DNA from: Crossaster papposus
Taxonomy: Eukaryota > Echinodermata > Asteroidea > Velatida > Solasteridae
DNA length: 64,000 bases
NCBI GenBank assembly: GCA_037893245.1
Contig: JBAIAA010000780.1
Span: 248,001-312,000 of the forward strand
Reading direction: 5' to 3'
Shown: piece after piece, positions 12,900 through 23,847 of the stretch
Numbering within the stretch: the stretch's first letter is position 1
Layout of the letters: each line of letters opens with the position of its first letter
Notes under the pieces: generated by a model
Seen by the model: the letters and a program-made list of their open reading frames with translations, nothing else
Database searches by the model: none
What the model was told of the DNA's origin: nothing
Made by a program: the position numbers and the translations under genes

Positions 12900-12982
12900 C
12901 GAGCTGCTATACGTAGTGTAGTGGAAAGTGGGATGGGCTAAGGATCAAAGTTCCCTGGTTCGAATCCTGCTGTAGGTCACCT
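12900..12982 (+). repeat. tRNA-like sequence, probable SINE head or tRNA pseudogene
   Basis: A B-box-like GGTTCGAATCC lies at about 12958-12968 after an A-box-like GTAGTGTAGTGGAA. The 5' and 3' ends do not make a clean acceptor stem, so I do not call a functional tRNA. Confidence 0.35.
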
Positions 12983-13048
12983 CGTTTTTCCTAGTCGAAT
13001 TGATATCTTTGGAGTATCTTTAAAGGGAAACTCCACCCATAGTTTATA

Positions 13049-13424
13049 ATTGGCCATTTGCGTGTGGAATTTGAATAATATCTGGTACACTGACTTGTTC
13101 ACACAGCTTGGCACAGTTTACATTTAAATTACATTTAAATCCAGACCAAAGACACTGTTGCTATATCACTTGATTCGGGCAAACTTTAAGCTAGCAACCC
13201 CCGGCTCTGGAATGGTCTGGTGTCTTTGTACCATTCTCAACCATTGTGAACAATGTATTGGTGCTGAGCGTCTCTAACGTAACTATGCAAGAGCTTGCCC
13301 CGAATCACGTGATATAGCAACAGTGTATTTGGTCTGGATAATTTAAAGTCAAACTGTGCCAAGCTGCGTGAACAAGTCAGTGTTACCAGATATTATTTAA
13401 ATTCCACACGCAAATGGTCAATTG
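13049..13424. mobile_element. MITE with about 130-bp inverted arms
   Basis: The left arm begins ATTGGCCATTTGCGTGTGGA and the right arm ends with its near reverse complement CACACGCAAATGGTCAAT. Pairing continues through TGACTTGTTCAC / GTGAACAAGTCA and TGTTGCTATATCAC / GTGATATAGCAACA. A spacer of about 90 bp separates the arms. No coding capacity. Confidence 0.85.
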
Positions 13425-14722
13425 CATAAGGTTAACGAGTGTCATTTGCAATTGTGACTTGATTTTTATTTCATTTTTATCGGTTTCGGTAATTAAAACA
13501 GAGATTTTCTCGCACTGCGCTTACCGTCAAGCGAGCCGCCATTTTGTTCTGGTTTACGGTACATCCGAGATATTGTGACATAGTGTCTGCACCATCAGTA
13601 CGCGAAGCCCGATCGATAGCAGTCCTGCACGCGCAAGGAATGCAAGTGAACCCGTACGGCATAGTGTATACACAATGTGTACTGTACATGTGAAAGTGGG
13701 CTCAAAATCATACGGAGAAGGACCTGATGCCATAATTACTAGCTCACAGATTTTCTATTCTTCTCAGAAAATACAAAAATAAACGATAGTTTGTAGCGCG
13801 TCAAGTCGATATTCTGCACAGAAATGCAATACATGTACTCGCACTAGTCGGGCGCCGTACAACATAATGTAGTTGGCCGCGTCAAGGTGGGATACCAGTG
13901 CGAACAACAGGCAATAAAGCGACGTGCATTGAGGTGCAGACACTCCGTCATAATTTCCCGGGCGAGGCGGGAAATTTGAACAATATTATGGCCGCGCCCT
14001 ACTCCTGAATGGCAAGAAATCATGAATATAATAAGCGCATGTGTCGTTCTCGATAACAAATCAAAACAAATTCTCTGCGGAGTCAGTATGTTACCATATA
14101 TTCTTTTAGACTAGGTAAAATATTATTGAGCCTGGAATAAAAAAAAGAGACCTAGAACCTAAGTGTTAACTGAATAATTCATAAAATCTGCCTGGATTCA
14201 CCCCTGGATATTTTGTCCTGTGTAAAATGATGTAGGGCTGCAGATCTCGACTCAATGTGCGTAGTATTTTCTTCCGTGTAGAATCTTTGTAGGATTCTGT
14301 GTACTGTGTAGCGTGGTGTAGAATCTCTGTAGGATCTCGAATCTTTTCAAAGATCAGCTTTTTTTTTGGGGGGGGTGCACATTTCAATGTGTGTTTTCTT
14401 CCTCGTGCGTGTGGTTAATTCTCCTTTTTTTACCGTTCCTGGGGATTGTGTAAACTGTTTTGTGTGTAGAACTGTAGGATGTGTAATTCCTACAAAATAC
14501 ATGGTCAGAATTGCATCTACACTGGTGCACCATTGGTGAATTCACGTCAGGGCCATATGGTGCATCATTTGGGGGGAATAATTTGGACGGTCGTGCTGAG
14601 TAGTAATACTGGTCACTACACGTACTACACGGTTGGTAACCTGACTGCTATATGTATTAATGCTGGGCGCTCAACGCTTATACCATCGAATAGTCTGTGA
14701 CCCATTTTAATTGTACAATATA
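13425..14722. other. Intergenic, no gene seen
   Basis: No domain-bearing frame or RNA gene is recognised. From about 14180 the text shares short words with the 125-bp array further right (TGTGTAGAAT, GTGTAGGATT). Confidence 0.45.
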
Positions 14723-14872
14723 TACAGTCCCTAGTGGCATACACACGACTTTTATACCTTTTTCTAATAACAAAAATTATTGGTTAATTATGCACCTAAA
14801 TAATCTCATTTATAGGGTCTTATTATAGAAAAGGGTATAAAAGTCGTGTATACGAAAAACTAGGGACTGTAT
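14723..14872. mobile_element. 150-bp MITE, TACAGTCCCTAGT termini
   Basis: The left end TACAGTCCCTAGT and right end ACTAGGGACTGTA are inverted repeats; inside them CACACGACTTTTATACC pairs with GGGTATAAAAGTCGTGT. Termini with TA are compatible with a Tc1/mariner-type non-autonomous element, but no transposase is present. Confidence 0.8.
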
Positions 14873-15153
14873 ACAATTAACTAGGGACTGTATCCATTTT
14901 TATTGGTTAATTATGCACCTAAATAATCTCATCTAGATAGGGTCTTATAGAAAAAGGTATACCAGTCGTGTATACGAAAAACTAGGGACTGTATACGAAC
15001 AACTAGGGACTGTATACGAACAACTAGGGACTGTATCCATTTGTATGGGTTAATTATACACCTAAATAATCTCATCAATAGATAGGGTCTTATATAAAGG
15101 TCATGTATACGAAAAACTAGGGACTGTATACAATTAACTAGGGACTGTATCCA
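14873..15153. repeat. Partial tandem copies of the adjacent MITE
   Basis: The right part of the 14723-14872 element (ATTATRCACCTAAATAATCTC to the ACTAGGGACTGTA terminus) is repeated about twice more. The terminal word CTAGGGACTGTA also recurs alone every 15-20 bp (for example near 14985-15035). This is a MITE caught turning into a tandem repeat. Confidence 0.75.
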
Positions 15154-15179
15154 TTTTATTTTTCCTAAAAAAACTTACT

Positions 15180-16175
15180 TTATGGAGTATAGTGATTTCA
15201 TTCCCGTGTAGAATTTGTGTAGTGATTTGTTGTGCACGGGTCTATGGAGTAGTGAGTAGGGATTTCATTTTCCCTCCAAAAATTACTTTTTAGTTTGTAC
15301 ACGGTTCTATGGAGTAGTGATTTTATTCTCGTGTAGGATTTGTTGTGCACGGGTCTATGGAGTAGTGATTTTATTCTCGTGTAGGATTTGTGTAGTGATT
15401 TTTTGTGCACGTGTCTATGGAGTAGTGAGTAGGGATTTCATTTTCCCTCCAAAACTAACTTTTTAGTTTGTACACGGTTCTATGGAGTAGTGATTTTATT
15501 CCCGTGTAGAATTTGTGTAGTGATTTTTTGTACACGGGTCTATGGAGTAGTGAGTAGGAATTTCATTTTCCCTCGAAAAATTACTTTTTAGTTTGTACAC
15601 GGTTCTATGGAGTAGTGATTTTATTGTCGTGTAGGATTTGTGTAGTGATTTTTTGTGCACGGGTCTATGGAGTAGCATGGAGGAACCTTCTTATTCCTCC
15701 ATGGGAGTAGTGAGTAGGGATTTCATTTTCCCTCCAAAACTAACTTTTTAGTTTGTACACGGTTCTATGGAGTAGTGATTTTATTCCCGTGTAGAATTTG
15801 TGTAGTGATTTTTTGTGCACGGGTCTATGGAGTAGTGAGTAGGGATTTCATTTTCCCTCCAAAACTAACTTTTTAGTTTGTACACGGTTCTATGGAGTAG
15901 TGATTTTATTCCCGTGTAGAATTTGTGTAGTGATTTTTTGTACACGGGTCTATGGAGTAGTGCGTAGGAATTTCATTTTCCCTCGAAAAATTACTTTTTA
16001 GTTTGTACACGGTTCTATGGAGTAGTGATTTTATTCCCGTGTAGAATTTGTGTAGTGATTTTTTTGTACACGGGTCTATGGAGTAGTGAGTAGGAATTTC
16101 ATTTTCCCTCGAAAAATTACTTTTTAGTTTGTACACGGTTCTATGGAGTAGTGATTTTATTCCCTTGTAAGATGT
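15180..16175. repeat. 125-bp tandem repeat array, about 7-8 units
   Basis: Each unit holds TTTTAGTTTGTACACGGTTC, GGAGTAGTGATTTTATTCCC, GTGTAGAATTTGTGTAGTG and ATTTCATTTTCCCTC. Spacing of the TTAGTTTGTAC word is 173, 125, 161, 124, 125 and 125 bp. The 161-bp interval is explained by an inserted hairpin at 15676-15703 plus its 7-bp duplication. Confidence 0.92.
15676..15703. mobile_element. 28-bp hairpin element with 7-bp duplication, copy 1
   Basis: Arms CATGGAGGAA and TTCCTCCATG surround the loop CCTTCTTA. It is flanked by GGAGTAG at 15669-15675 and again at 15704-15710. Neighbouring units of the 125-bp array have a single GGAGTAG and no hairpin, so the uninserted site is visible in the same array: insertion added exactly 35 bp (28 + 7). 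Confidence 0.85.
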
Positions 16176-16820
16176 CGGAAATACGGTTCGAGTCATTGAA
16201 ATAGTAGGAGTAGGGCTTGTATACTACTCAACACATATGGGCAAATTCTTCCCCCCAAATCGTGCAGGGTATCGTCAGGGCAGTGTGGGCTGGTGACATT
16301 CCCCGAAATATGTTAGGTTAAGTATTGAGACTGGATGCCAGACCATAGAATTGTTTAGTATTATTAGACGTGTTTCAAGTCTTGATTGAAGTAATCGTAG
16401 ATTAAAAAATGGTCAGTGCCGCGCCTGTGGCAATCGGGCGGCAATTGGGCGGCAATATCAATCAAGTATATCTTTTGAAATTGTCCAAGAATGTCCCCCC
16501 GGCCCCCAGCGACCACTACTGTGCGTTTAATAGTACTGCGTTCCCACCGGTTGCGTTCCCGGCCTTTTTGGAGGGCGACGTAAAACTCCGTGCAAGACTA
16601 ACAGAATCGAATGTGGGCGCTTTAAATTTAATTTCCACAGCACATTTAACTAGAGAACGTAGAGCGCCGCAAGGGCAGCTCAGGCGCTGTCCAGCGTGGT
16701 CGCAGTAAATTATGTGTGATGAGCTGTTCCCACTGAACTTTTCAGCGTCCCTGGTAATAACTTACTGTGGCTGATGATGAGCGGAAACTTATTTCCGCGA
16801 CCACTTTATTTGGCCCTGTA
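16176..16820. other. Intergenic, no gene seen
   Basis: The 99-codon frame at 16409-16708 has no recognisable domain and no convincing splice context; I do not call it. Confidence 0.4.
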
Positions 16821-17207
16821 TAAGCCACTTTGGAGTTCCGACTGCGCATGTGCACAACAAGATTCAACAATTTTTCTCAAGGAGGTCAAGTGATACAAAC
16901 ACGGCAGACAAATGCACACAAGGCTATGGGGGACGTGGTAACCAAATCCGCATTTTTTACATTTTCTTGTGAAATCGAAAAAAATAAATAATATTTGTTC
17001 GAACAAAGGTTTGGCCACACAAAGCGGCTGAAAACACCAAAACGTAAACAAAAATATGTTATTTAGTAACTTTAAAACACGACGATCTCTTGAAATTTGC
17101 TGGTACCCCGCTATGCTTTTGCACGCAATCGATGAAATGTTTATATCGAAAGAAATATCGTCAAGGGAAAATGTGCGCATGTGCAGTTGGAATACCAAAT
17201 TGGCTTA
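16821..17207. mobile_element. 387-bp MITE, copy 1
   Basis: Ends TAAGCCACTTTGGAGTTCC and GGTATTCCAA-type inverted terminus ending TTGGCTTA. A second copy of the same length lies at 51269-51655 with only a few differences by eye (for example aaaGgtttgg for aaaAgtttgg). Both keep an open frame of about 120 codons on the - strand with Cys-rich text (KCKKCGFGYHVPH), but the near identity of the copies means this openness is not evidence of selection. Confidence 0.85.
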
Positions 17208-17341
17208 TCTCCGCCGTGGTACGTTGTCGTTGACATTGACAGGTACTGTACTGCCACTGGTATGAAGAACGTCGTCCAACCTGGGCTAGTATGTACCGCG
17301 CGTTCCGTACTTCCAACTGGATTTAAATTGGGAACTCTACC

Positions 17342-18450
17342 TAAAGCCCCAGTCCCACCGAAAGCCGGATACGCTGCGCTACGGATCACCCCGGATGCAC
17401 TACGGTTCATATCCAGGGTCATCCGGCCGGGAGTGGAACCGTAGCCAATCCGGGACCATCCGGGGGCATTCTCGCGGTCGGACATCCGGGAACTTCGTTT
17501 ATCTTCCCATAAAGTCTATTGTCGATCGGTTGATTTCAACAGGTGGCGCCCTGCGCTACGCAAGAAAGGGAGCATCGCGCGCACGGCGAACCACTCGAAA
17601 ATATGTCGTCACAAAATTCCTAAATCTAAAAAGAAGACCAACTCTCGTCGTATTTGAGGGCCAAAGGTGTTGTAGTAAATAATGAAAATAACAAAGAGCT
17701 TGCTGAGAAGGCATAGCGGGCCGAAAAGCTTGGTTTAGTGCAAAACTGCTCCCTTTTCTACCCATCATGCTTTGCGGGATCGCGATCAACAATAGACCTT
17801 ATTGTTTATGCACTTAGCGCAAAGGGGAAAATTTGAGGTTAAACGCATGTTGTTATGGACGGCTCGCCCCTTCGTGACGTCATGCCGACCGCGAGAATCT
17901 GTAGTACGTCCGGGAAGTCGAGCGTCACCCCGCATCAACATCTAGCATCCGGGGCGATCCGGATCCATCCCATCCGAAAAGGGAGAGGGGGGCTGCGGAG
18001 AACCGTAGTGAAACCGTAGTGTGACCGTGATGATCCGTAGTGTATCCGCAATAAACCGTAGTGCAGCGTAACCGTAGTGTAACCATGTTCATCCGGGATG
18101 AAACGGGAGTTGGTTCACACACGGTTTCAAACTTTTACTACGGTTCCACTACGGATGACCCCGGACACACTACGTACGGATCACCACGGATTCACTACGG
18201 TGTCACCACAGATGTGAACCGTAGTGAATCCGTGACCATCTGGGGTCATGGGGGAAAAACAGACTTGAACTGGGATGATCCGGGGCCATCCGTGGTGGAA
18301 CCGTAGTCAAACCGTAGTAGAACTGTAGTAGGACCGGGGAAACATGTCACTTTTTTTCGATTGCCTTCCTGGATGACCCCGGATCAAACGTCTGTTTCAT
18401 CCGGGGCCATCCGGGGCGATCCGTAGCATATCCGGCTTCAGTGGGCTTAA
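17342..18450. mobile_element. 1.1-kb inverted-repeat element rich in CCGTAGTG words
   Basis: The left end contains AAGCCGGATACGCTGCGCTA and CGGATCACCCCGGATG; the right end, read in reverse complement, has AAGCCGGATATGCTACGGAT and CGCCCCGGATGG. The words ACCGTAGTG / CACTACGGT and CCGGGGCCATCC recur many times inside, in both orientations. No transposase is recognised. Its right end is about 110 bp upstream of the first coding exon of the MGAT4 gene. Confidence 0.72.
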
Positions 18451-18569
18451 AGTCGCGGTACGTTAATCAAAAAAGTTGAATGAGGAAATAAGTATAACAC
18501 GGCTTTTATTAATATTAGTTTTGTACAATGTTTTTAATGAAAATGTGGTCTGTCTTTACAGCCGTCACC

Positions 18570-18590
18570 ATGGTAACATCTCAGACATGA
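18570..18590 (+). promoter_or_regulatory. Possible upstream ORF of the MGAT4 gene
   Basis: An ATG in strong context (TCACCATGG) opens six codons and stops at TGA 18588-18590. That stop overlaps the main start (ATGA, start A at 18587). The exon appears to begin at 18561 after TGTCTTTACAG, so the uORF would be in the mature mRNA. An overlapping stop-start could lower translation of the main frame or feed reinitiation; this is inference. Confidence 0.45.
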
Positions 18591-18698
18591 TGCAAGGAGT
18601 GAACATTAGAACTTGGAATCGGCTGCTCGTGGCTGCTGTTCTGATTCTCTTTGCTTTGAATATCTGGCTAGTTAGAACTCTTCTTAACTCTTCGTCAG
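18587..18698 (+). CDS. MGAT4: MGAT4 coding exon 1
   Basis: Residues 1-37: start Met, then the membrane anchor LLVAAVLILFALNIWLV. The acceptor TGTCTTTACAG ends at 18560, and the donor is TCAG/GTCAGT (phase 1). Confidence 0.88.
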
Positions 18699-21600
18699 GT
18701 CAGTTGAGAACAATTTAGTCATCTCTTTTATTTAATATTGTTTTTTTCCCTTTACCGACATATTGTGTTTAACCAGTTCGCACCGGGATTATTTTAACAT
18801 CACCGAGCCGAGGGGTGGGATTATTTTTAACAAAACTCGATCCGAAGTGGATTTAGGCAGATAGTGCCGAGAAGCACACCCACGCATTTTCGGCCTTGCT
18901 CGCTGCTGACAGACATTTCCGAACTTGAACTTGGCGTGTTTATGCGTCATCCATTTTGAATTTGGGGAAAACTTTGCGTTTATATACGTCATCCATCGCG
19001 AACTGGTTAAACAGTTTGCGTCGGAGGATATTTGTATGTGTATACGGGCAAAGTATTTAGGGGATTTAAAACGAATGACGGATAAACTCGGCACGAGCAA
19101 GGCCGGAAATATCTGTCAGCGACTTGCTCGCAGCGAGCAAGGCCGGATATAAAATTATCAGGGTGTGCTAACCACAGATTCCGGCCTGAACTCGTCTCAG
19201 AAAACCACTTTTGTTATTTAATTTAGTATGATGCACAAAAGGTTCATAAATGCCCATAAAACAAAGACATTGCCCTCAAAGATGGTTGAAACGCATAAGG
19301 TCTATACTCATTGTTGTTCTGAGTTCTGATAATTTTTGGGGGAAAACTACTCGGGAGGACTTGAGTAAGTTTGATAAATAATTTAACGTCAATCATTTGA
19401 CTTGGTAAGACCCCCCCCCCTCCCCCTGTGTATAAATCCAGTTGATTGTATTAAATATTTTGTTTGTTTTTGCTTCAGATCTTCAATTACTGGAAAGGTC
19501 TGACATTCTTAGAAGTTCGCACGCAAAAGAATATTCACAACAGCAGGTACACATTATTTTTGATATTTTTTAAGGGCAGAGCCAGAGATGATACTTGGGG
19601 GGGGGGGGGGGGGGGGGCCTGAGGGTTAGCGTTATGGGGACTTGTGTAAACTGAAATCTCTCTAATCTCAAACTCAGAACACTCTAAATTCAAAAATTTT
19701 CAGCATCACCCTAATTTGTCCTCTTCTTCATTTTCTTTCAATATACTCTAACCCAATTTTTCCTTGTTCTACCTTTACTGAAGACCCGACGCGCGAATAT
19801 GACCGAATATTCAAATATTTAAAATGGGCTAAATAAATTAAAAATATATTTTTTATTTTATACACCCCAACCTTTTCAAGACCTAAGTGACAGTCTAAAT
19901 TTTAATAGTGCTCATGCTGTTAAAAGACTTGGCTCAAAGGAAAGTAAAGTTTGAAGAAATAATTGTTATAAACAGTGTGTAAAGGTCATTGAACTCTCAT
20001 CGGTTACCAGGGGTCAGATAGGAATTGCCCCAATATCTTATATTTTTGGTGGTGGCTTGAAGACTTGTCATGCAAAGTTTGAGGATTTTATCACAAAGTG
20101 CACAATTCTGATCCTATAATGCCGCTTCACTAAATGGAATTATAGAGCGGTAATTTTTTAACGAATATTCAAATTGGCAAAATGCTGTTCGAATATTTGA
20201 ATAAGATTAAAACTGCTGCAAACTGCTTACTGGCTGGAATGACCTGAAATATACAAATCAAATAAGTTAAAAGGGCCTAATGTTTTGATATTAACAAGAT
20301 CTTCTTCAGAGACAGATCTTTGTTCGAATATTTGATTGATATTTGATATATTCGCAACAGCACTACTGTTGTTTCTGATCGTTAGTTAATCGTTTTTGGG
20401 ATTTTAGTATTGCACGATTTTCAAAGAAATTTACCAAGAAATACCTCCAAAACCAGTTCTTGGGTTATAATGACTGTTTGCGATTCAGGGTTGCGATTCA
20501 GTATTTCCCGAGGCCGAAGGCTGAGGCAAATAGGTCCCCCTTCTGGTCACTCACAGGCCCGAGGGGGGATAGACGTGCCCTAGTGACCGAATCATGCCAG
20601 TCCATATGTGTTTTATAACACAACTCGGTCCAAAATATGAAATAATCGTGATCCGATCTAGACGCGGTCATTTTTCATACTAAGATGAGCCTAGCAAAAC
20701 GATCTTGAGGGCGCTGTAACTAGTCAGAAATTTTAAGTCTATTGCCCGCTTCGAGAACTATTTCCTGCAAATTCACGGTGGCGCAAATCTCATGCATTAG
20801 CCTATATTAGTTAACCCCACGTGACCGTGTTTCAGCCAACCAGAATACAGAACTAGCAAAAGGTGTGTTATAATTGTATTTATTTTTATTTAGGGGGCCT
20901 ATGAAGGTTCTTTTAAATATATTCAAAACTTCTTTATTAGTATGACCCATCCAGTTGGTTTATATTTACTAAATTGATGTTAAAAATAAGAAAAATCGAA
21001 ATAAATATTTTTTCCAAATATTTAATTCATTGATTTTTGTGTGACTAAATTGCCAAAATCGTGTATCCCCGGCCGCCACACAGTGTACAAACAGTTTATA
21101 AACAATGGTCAGCTATTATGACAGCTAAACACACAGGCAGAAATTTACCAATCCCTGTGGGAATTCCTGTTTTATTAGATCTCTGTTGCAGTGTGGGTTT
21201 TAGACCAAGTCTGAGAAAGTTAATACATGTACATGTAGCTGTTTCATATGGTGGGAATGTATGAATGAGAACATGTTTGAGAATGTATGAGAATGTATGA
21301 GAACTCAGATGCTGAAAAAGGTTATTTATTATCATGAACAAAAAGAACAACACCAGGCTTATATAGCTAAAAATCACGATTTAAATCAACGTGATTGCAA
21401 TTGCCAAAACGAATTCCAGATCGACCTTGCAAAAACGAATTCCAGATCGACCTTGCAAAAATGAATTCCAGATCGACCTTGCAAAAATGTTTGTTGTATC
21501 CTAGATTTGTTTTCAGATACATGTTTCCCGCCAACAAAATTGCCTGTGACTTCCCATGTGCTGTGCTGTTACACATTATTGTTACACATTATTTCTATAA

Positions 21601-23563
21601 ACAGCTTCATTGTAATTGGGATTCTGCTGTTTGTATTGCAGGCTCATCAGGTCTTGTATCCTGACTCCAGGCCACAGCTGTGCTCTAGTTCCCCACACAT
21701 CGACAGGAATAAAGCCATTGTACTCGGACACCGCAAACGTACTAAAGGTACCGTAAATAATAATAATGGGCAATACACATGATTGAAGGGTAGATAGTTG
21801 TTTGACTAGTTTCCCGTGAATATCTTTTGAATTTGACAAACTACTGTACATACATGTATGTAGCTTGTTTCTGATTCGAAGAGTTAAGATCAACTGTCTA
21901 CCAAAATAAACCACACACACACACACCAAGGAGACAAAAGGGACACCATGGAACACCATGTCCTGTATCTCATATCTTGAATCAAATTGATACAAATCTT
22001 GTACCGGTATGAGTGTACAACTGTGGATGTACAAATGTTCCAACTCGTGTACAGACGTTAAAGGTAAAATGCCTCATTTTCAGATATCGACAATATTTAC
22101 TACCGAATTATTAAAAAACACCCTATTTATCAACACTAGTGCTATAAACACACATTCTCTTGAATTGTAGGAGGTGAGTGAACAATCACCTTAAACTTTG
22201 GTTAACTTTTTTAACCACCTTTTATTGCAACACCTAATTACAAATATGGACGGCAACAGAAGTTAGGAACTCAAAGTTGTTGTGCTCTAGTACAGTTTAG
22301 GGTGGAGGAAGAAGGAGGGGGGGGGGGTGGATTTTAATGGTTTTGGTATTAAGGTTGGGGATAGCTATTGGTCATTGCTAGTATTTTATTTATTTGCCCC
22401 GTCTTGCAGATTTCTTGACGATAGGAGTTCCAACAGTCAAGAGACATGAGCAGTCATACCTCAAGAAGACCCTCGATTCCATCATTCAGAGTACAAGCAT
22501 CCAAGAGCAATCCTTGGTAACTGTGGTTATATTCTCCGCCAACTTTGACGAGGAACTGAACAATCTCCTCAGAGTGGAACTGGAGTCCGCCTACCGGGAG
22601 CACTTTACCTCCGGCTTCATGCAGCTCATCACGGCTCCGAAATCGTTCTATCCTCCCTTGGAAAATCTCAAGCAGAATTTTGGTGACTCTAAGGAGCGCG
22701 TGTCATGGCGGGCCAAACAAGTCGTAGACTATGCGTTCCTGTTTAGTTACTGCCAGGGCCTGTCGGAGTACTACCTACAGCTAGAAGATGACGTCATCTC
22801 CTCCCCGGATTTTGTCTCGCTGATTAGGAACTACCTGGAGGTGGTGAAGTATAAAAAGTGGACGACACTGGAGTTCTCGGAGCTCGGCTTCATCGGGAAA
22901 CTCGTCCGTTCCAGTGAGCTTCCCAGGCTGACGCAGTTCATGCTTTTCTTTTACGAAGACCAGCCTGTTGACTACTTGCAGAAGTATTACAATCACTTGA
23001 ACGCCCAGGAGGGGACATTCCGGCATGCGCCGTCGCTCTTTCAGCATACCGGCACGAAGTCCTCGCTGAGAGATAAAGAACAGGAGCTGGTCGACCAGTT
23101 CTTTGAGGACAACGTGAGGAAGTACCATGGTGACAACCCACCGGCAGTGCTGTACAGCAGTATAGAAGCCTTCGGCATGTACACTCCTCAGCTTGCCTAC
23201 AGCTCCAAGCCGGGCCACTTCTGGGGGAAGACGCCCATCACTGGGGACACCTTCCTGGTGGTCTTTGAGTCACCGGCCCGCCTCTCTAGAGTCGTCATCG
23301 AAACGGGGTCGGAGAAAAACCCAGAGGATTACCTGCGGTCTGGAAAACTTGAAGCCAGCCCCGTGGTGATCATACACAGTCTAGACGGGACCCCCCGATG
23401 CGCAGATTATTATGGCATTGGCGGGTTCACGGATGGCAGATTGGACGTCGGCAACTTGGAGACAACTCTAGACTTCCAAACCACCTGTTTGCAGATAACC
23501 ATCACCAAAAGTCAGCAAAGTTGGCTATTGATCAGAGAGATCGCTGTGTGGGTTCACAGGTGA
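18587..23563 (+). CDS. MGAT4: Alpha-1,3-mannosyl-glycoprotein 4-beta-N-acetylglucosaminyltransferase (GnT-IV / MGAT4 family), 479 aa
   Basis: Complete coding sequence in four exons: 18587-18698, 19479-19546, 21642-21747 and 22410-23563. All junctions are GT-AG and phases match (1, 0, 1), giving 479 residues. The product should add a beta-1,4-linked GlcNAc to the alpha-1,3-mannose arm of N-glycans in the Golgi. Residues 13-29 form one hydrophobic anchor after a short N-terminal tail, as in a type II Golgi enzyme. The catalytic region starts near residue 96 (DFLTIGVPTVKR) and holds FGDSKERVSWRAKQ (186-199) and QLEDDV (219-224), the DXD-like metal/UDP-GlcNAc site. TLEFSELGFIGK follows. The C-terminal 130 residues (FWGKTPITGD onward) match the lectin-like domain of this family. 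Length fits MGAT4C-sized members better than MGAT4A/B; the paralogue is not decided. A 5' untranslated exon upstream of 18561 is likely but not seen. Confidence 0.93.
18769..19010 (+). mobile_element. TTAA-flanked MITE, AACCAGTTCGCGCC family, copy 1
   Basis: Begins TTAACCAGTTCGCACCGGG and ends ATCGCGAACTGGTTAA, a terminal inverted repeat of about 16 bp with TTAA at both ends. Other copies are at 24759, 48131, 56619, 59164 and 60853. TTAA duplications fit piggyBac- or Kolobok-type transposition. A diverged, partly inverted second copy continues to about 19200. Lies in MGAT4 intron 1. Confidence 0.85.
19479..19546 (+). CDS. MGAT4: MGAT4 coding exon 2
   Basis: Residues 38-60, stem region. Acceptor TTTTTGCTTCAG, donor CAG/GTACAC, ends in phase 0. 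Confidence 0.85.
19547..21641. other. MGAT4 intron 2, no further gene seen
   Basis: About 2.1 kb. It has a G tract of roughly 19 bases near 19599, AT-rich text, and a 26-bp triplicate near its end. No exon-like frame with matching phase is evident. Confidence 0.5.
21403..21480. repeat. Three tandem 26-bp units
   Basis: Units share GAATTCCAGATCGACCTT preceded by GCAAAAAC, and differ at one or two bases; a partial fourth follows. It lies in MGAT4 intron 2. Confidence 0.95.
21642..21747 (+). CDS. MGAT4: MGAT4 coding exon 3
   Basis: Residues 61-95 and the first base of 96; stem region with basic stretch GHRKRTK. Acceptor TTGTATTGCAG, donor AAAG/GTACCG (phase 1). Confidence 0.87.
22058..22125 (+). 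mobile_element. Fragment of the TTAAAGGTAGGATACACC MITE family
   Basis: Only the left end is recognisable: GTTAAAGGTAAAATG, then CAGATATCGACAATATTTAC and TACCGAATTATTAA. Truncated copy in MGAT4 intron 3. Confidence 0.55.
22410..23563 (+). CDS. MGAT4: MGAT4 coding exon 4 (catalytic and C-terminal lectin-like domains)
   Basis: Residues 96-479 and the stop codon in one large exon. Acceptor CCCGTCTTGCAG. It carries all recognised catalytic motifs, including EDD at 221-223. Codon use is clearly more GC-rich than the surrounding introns. Confidence 0.95.
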
Positions 23564-23847
23564 TTTCCCAATGGACCCTTCAAAAAGGTAGGTTACTAAT
23601 CAGGTGCATGATACAAGAGACGATTCGCGAGTCAATCCAAAAGTCGGGTCTGAAGTACATGTACTACGTACCGGTACATGTAACAATGACAAAGGAATAG
23701 CACCTAAAACTGACTGACTCTGCAATCAAGTTTGGCTATCTTTACTATAGAAAGTATCCTGAATCCATCAAAATCTCCCAGTTTTCAATATAAAGGTATC
23801 CTGAATCCGTTGAAATTTTCAAAAACAGGGGTATGGGTTTTGATGGA

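Noticed and set aside
22781-23218. 145-codon ORF antisense to MGAT4 exon 4
   Set aside because: Shadow frame of a GC-rich coding exon; the sense frame has clear family motifs.
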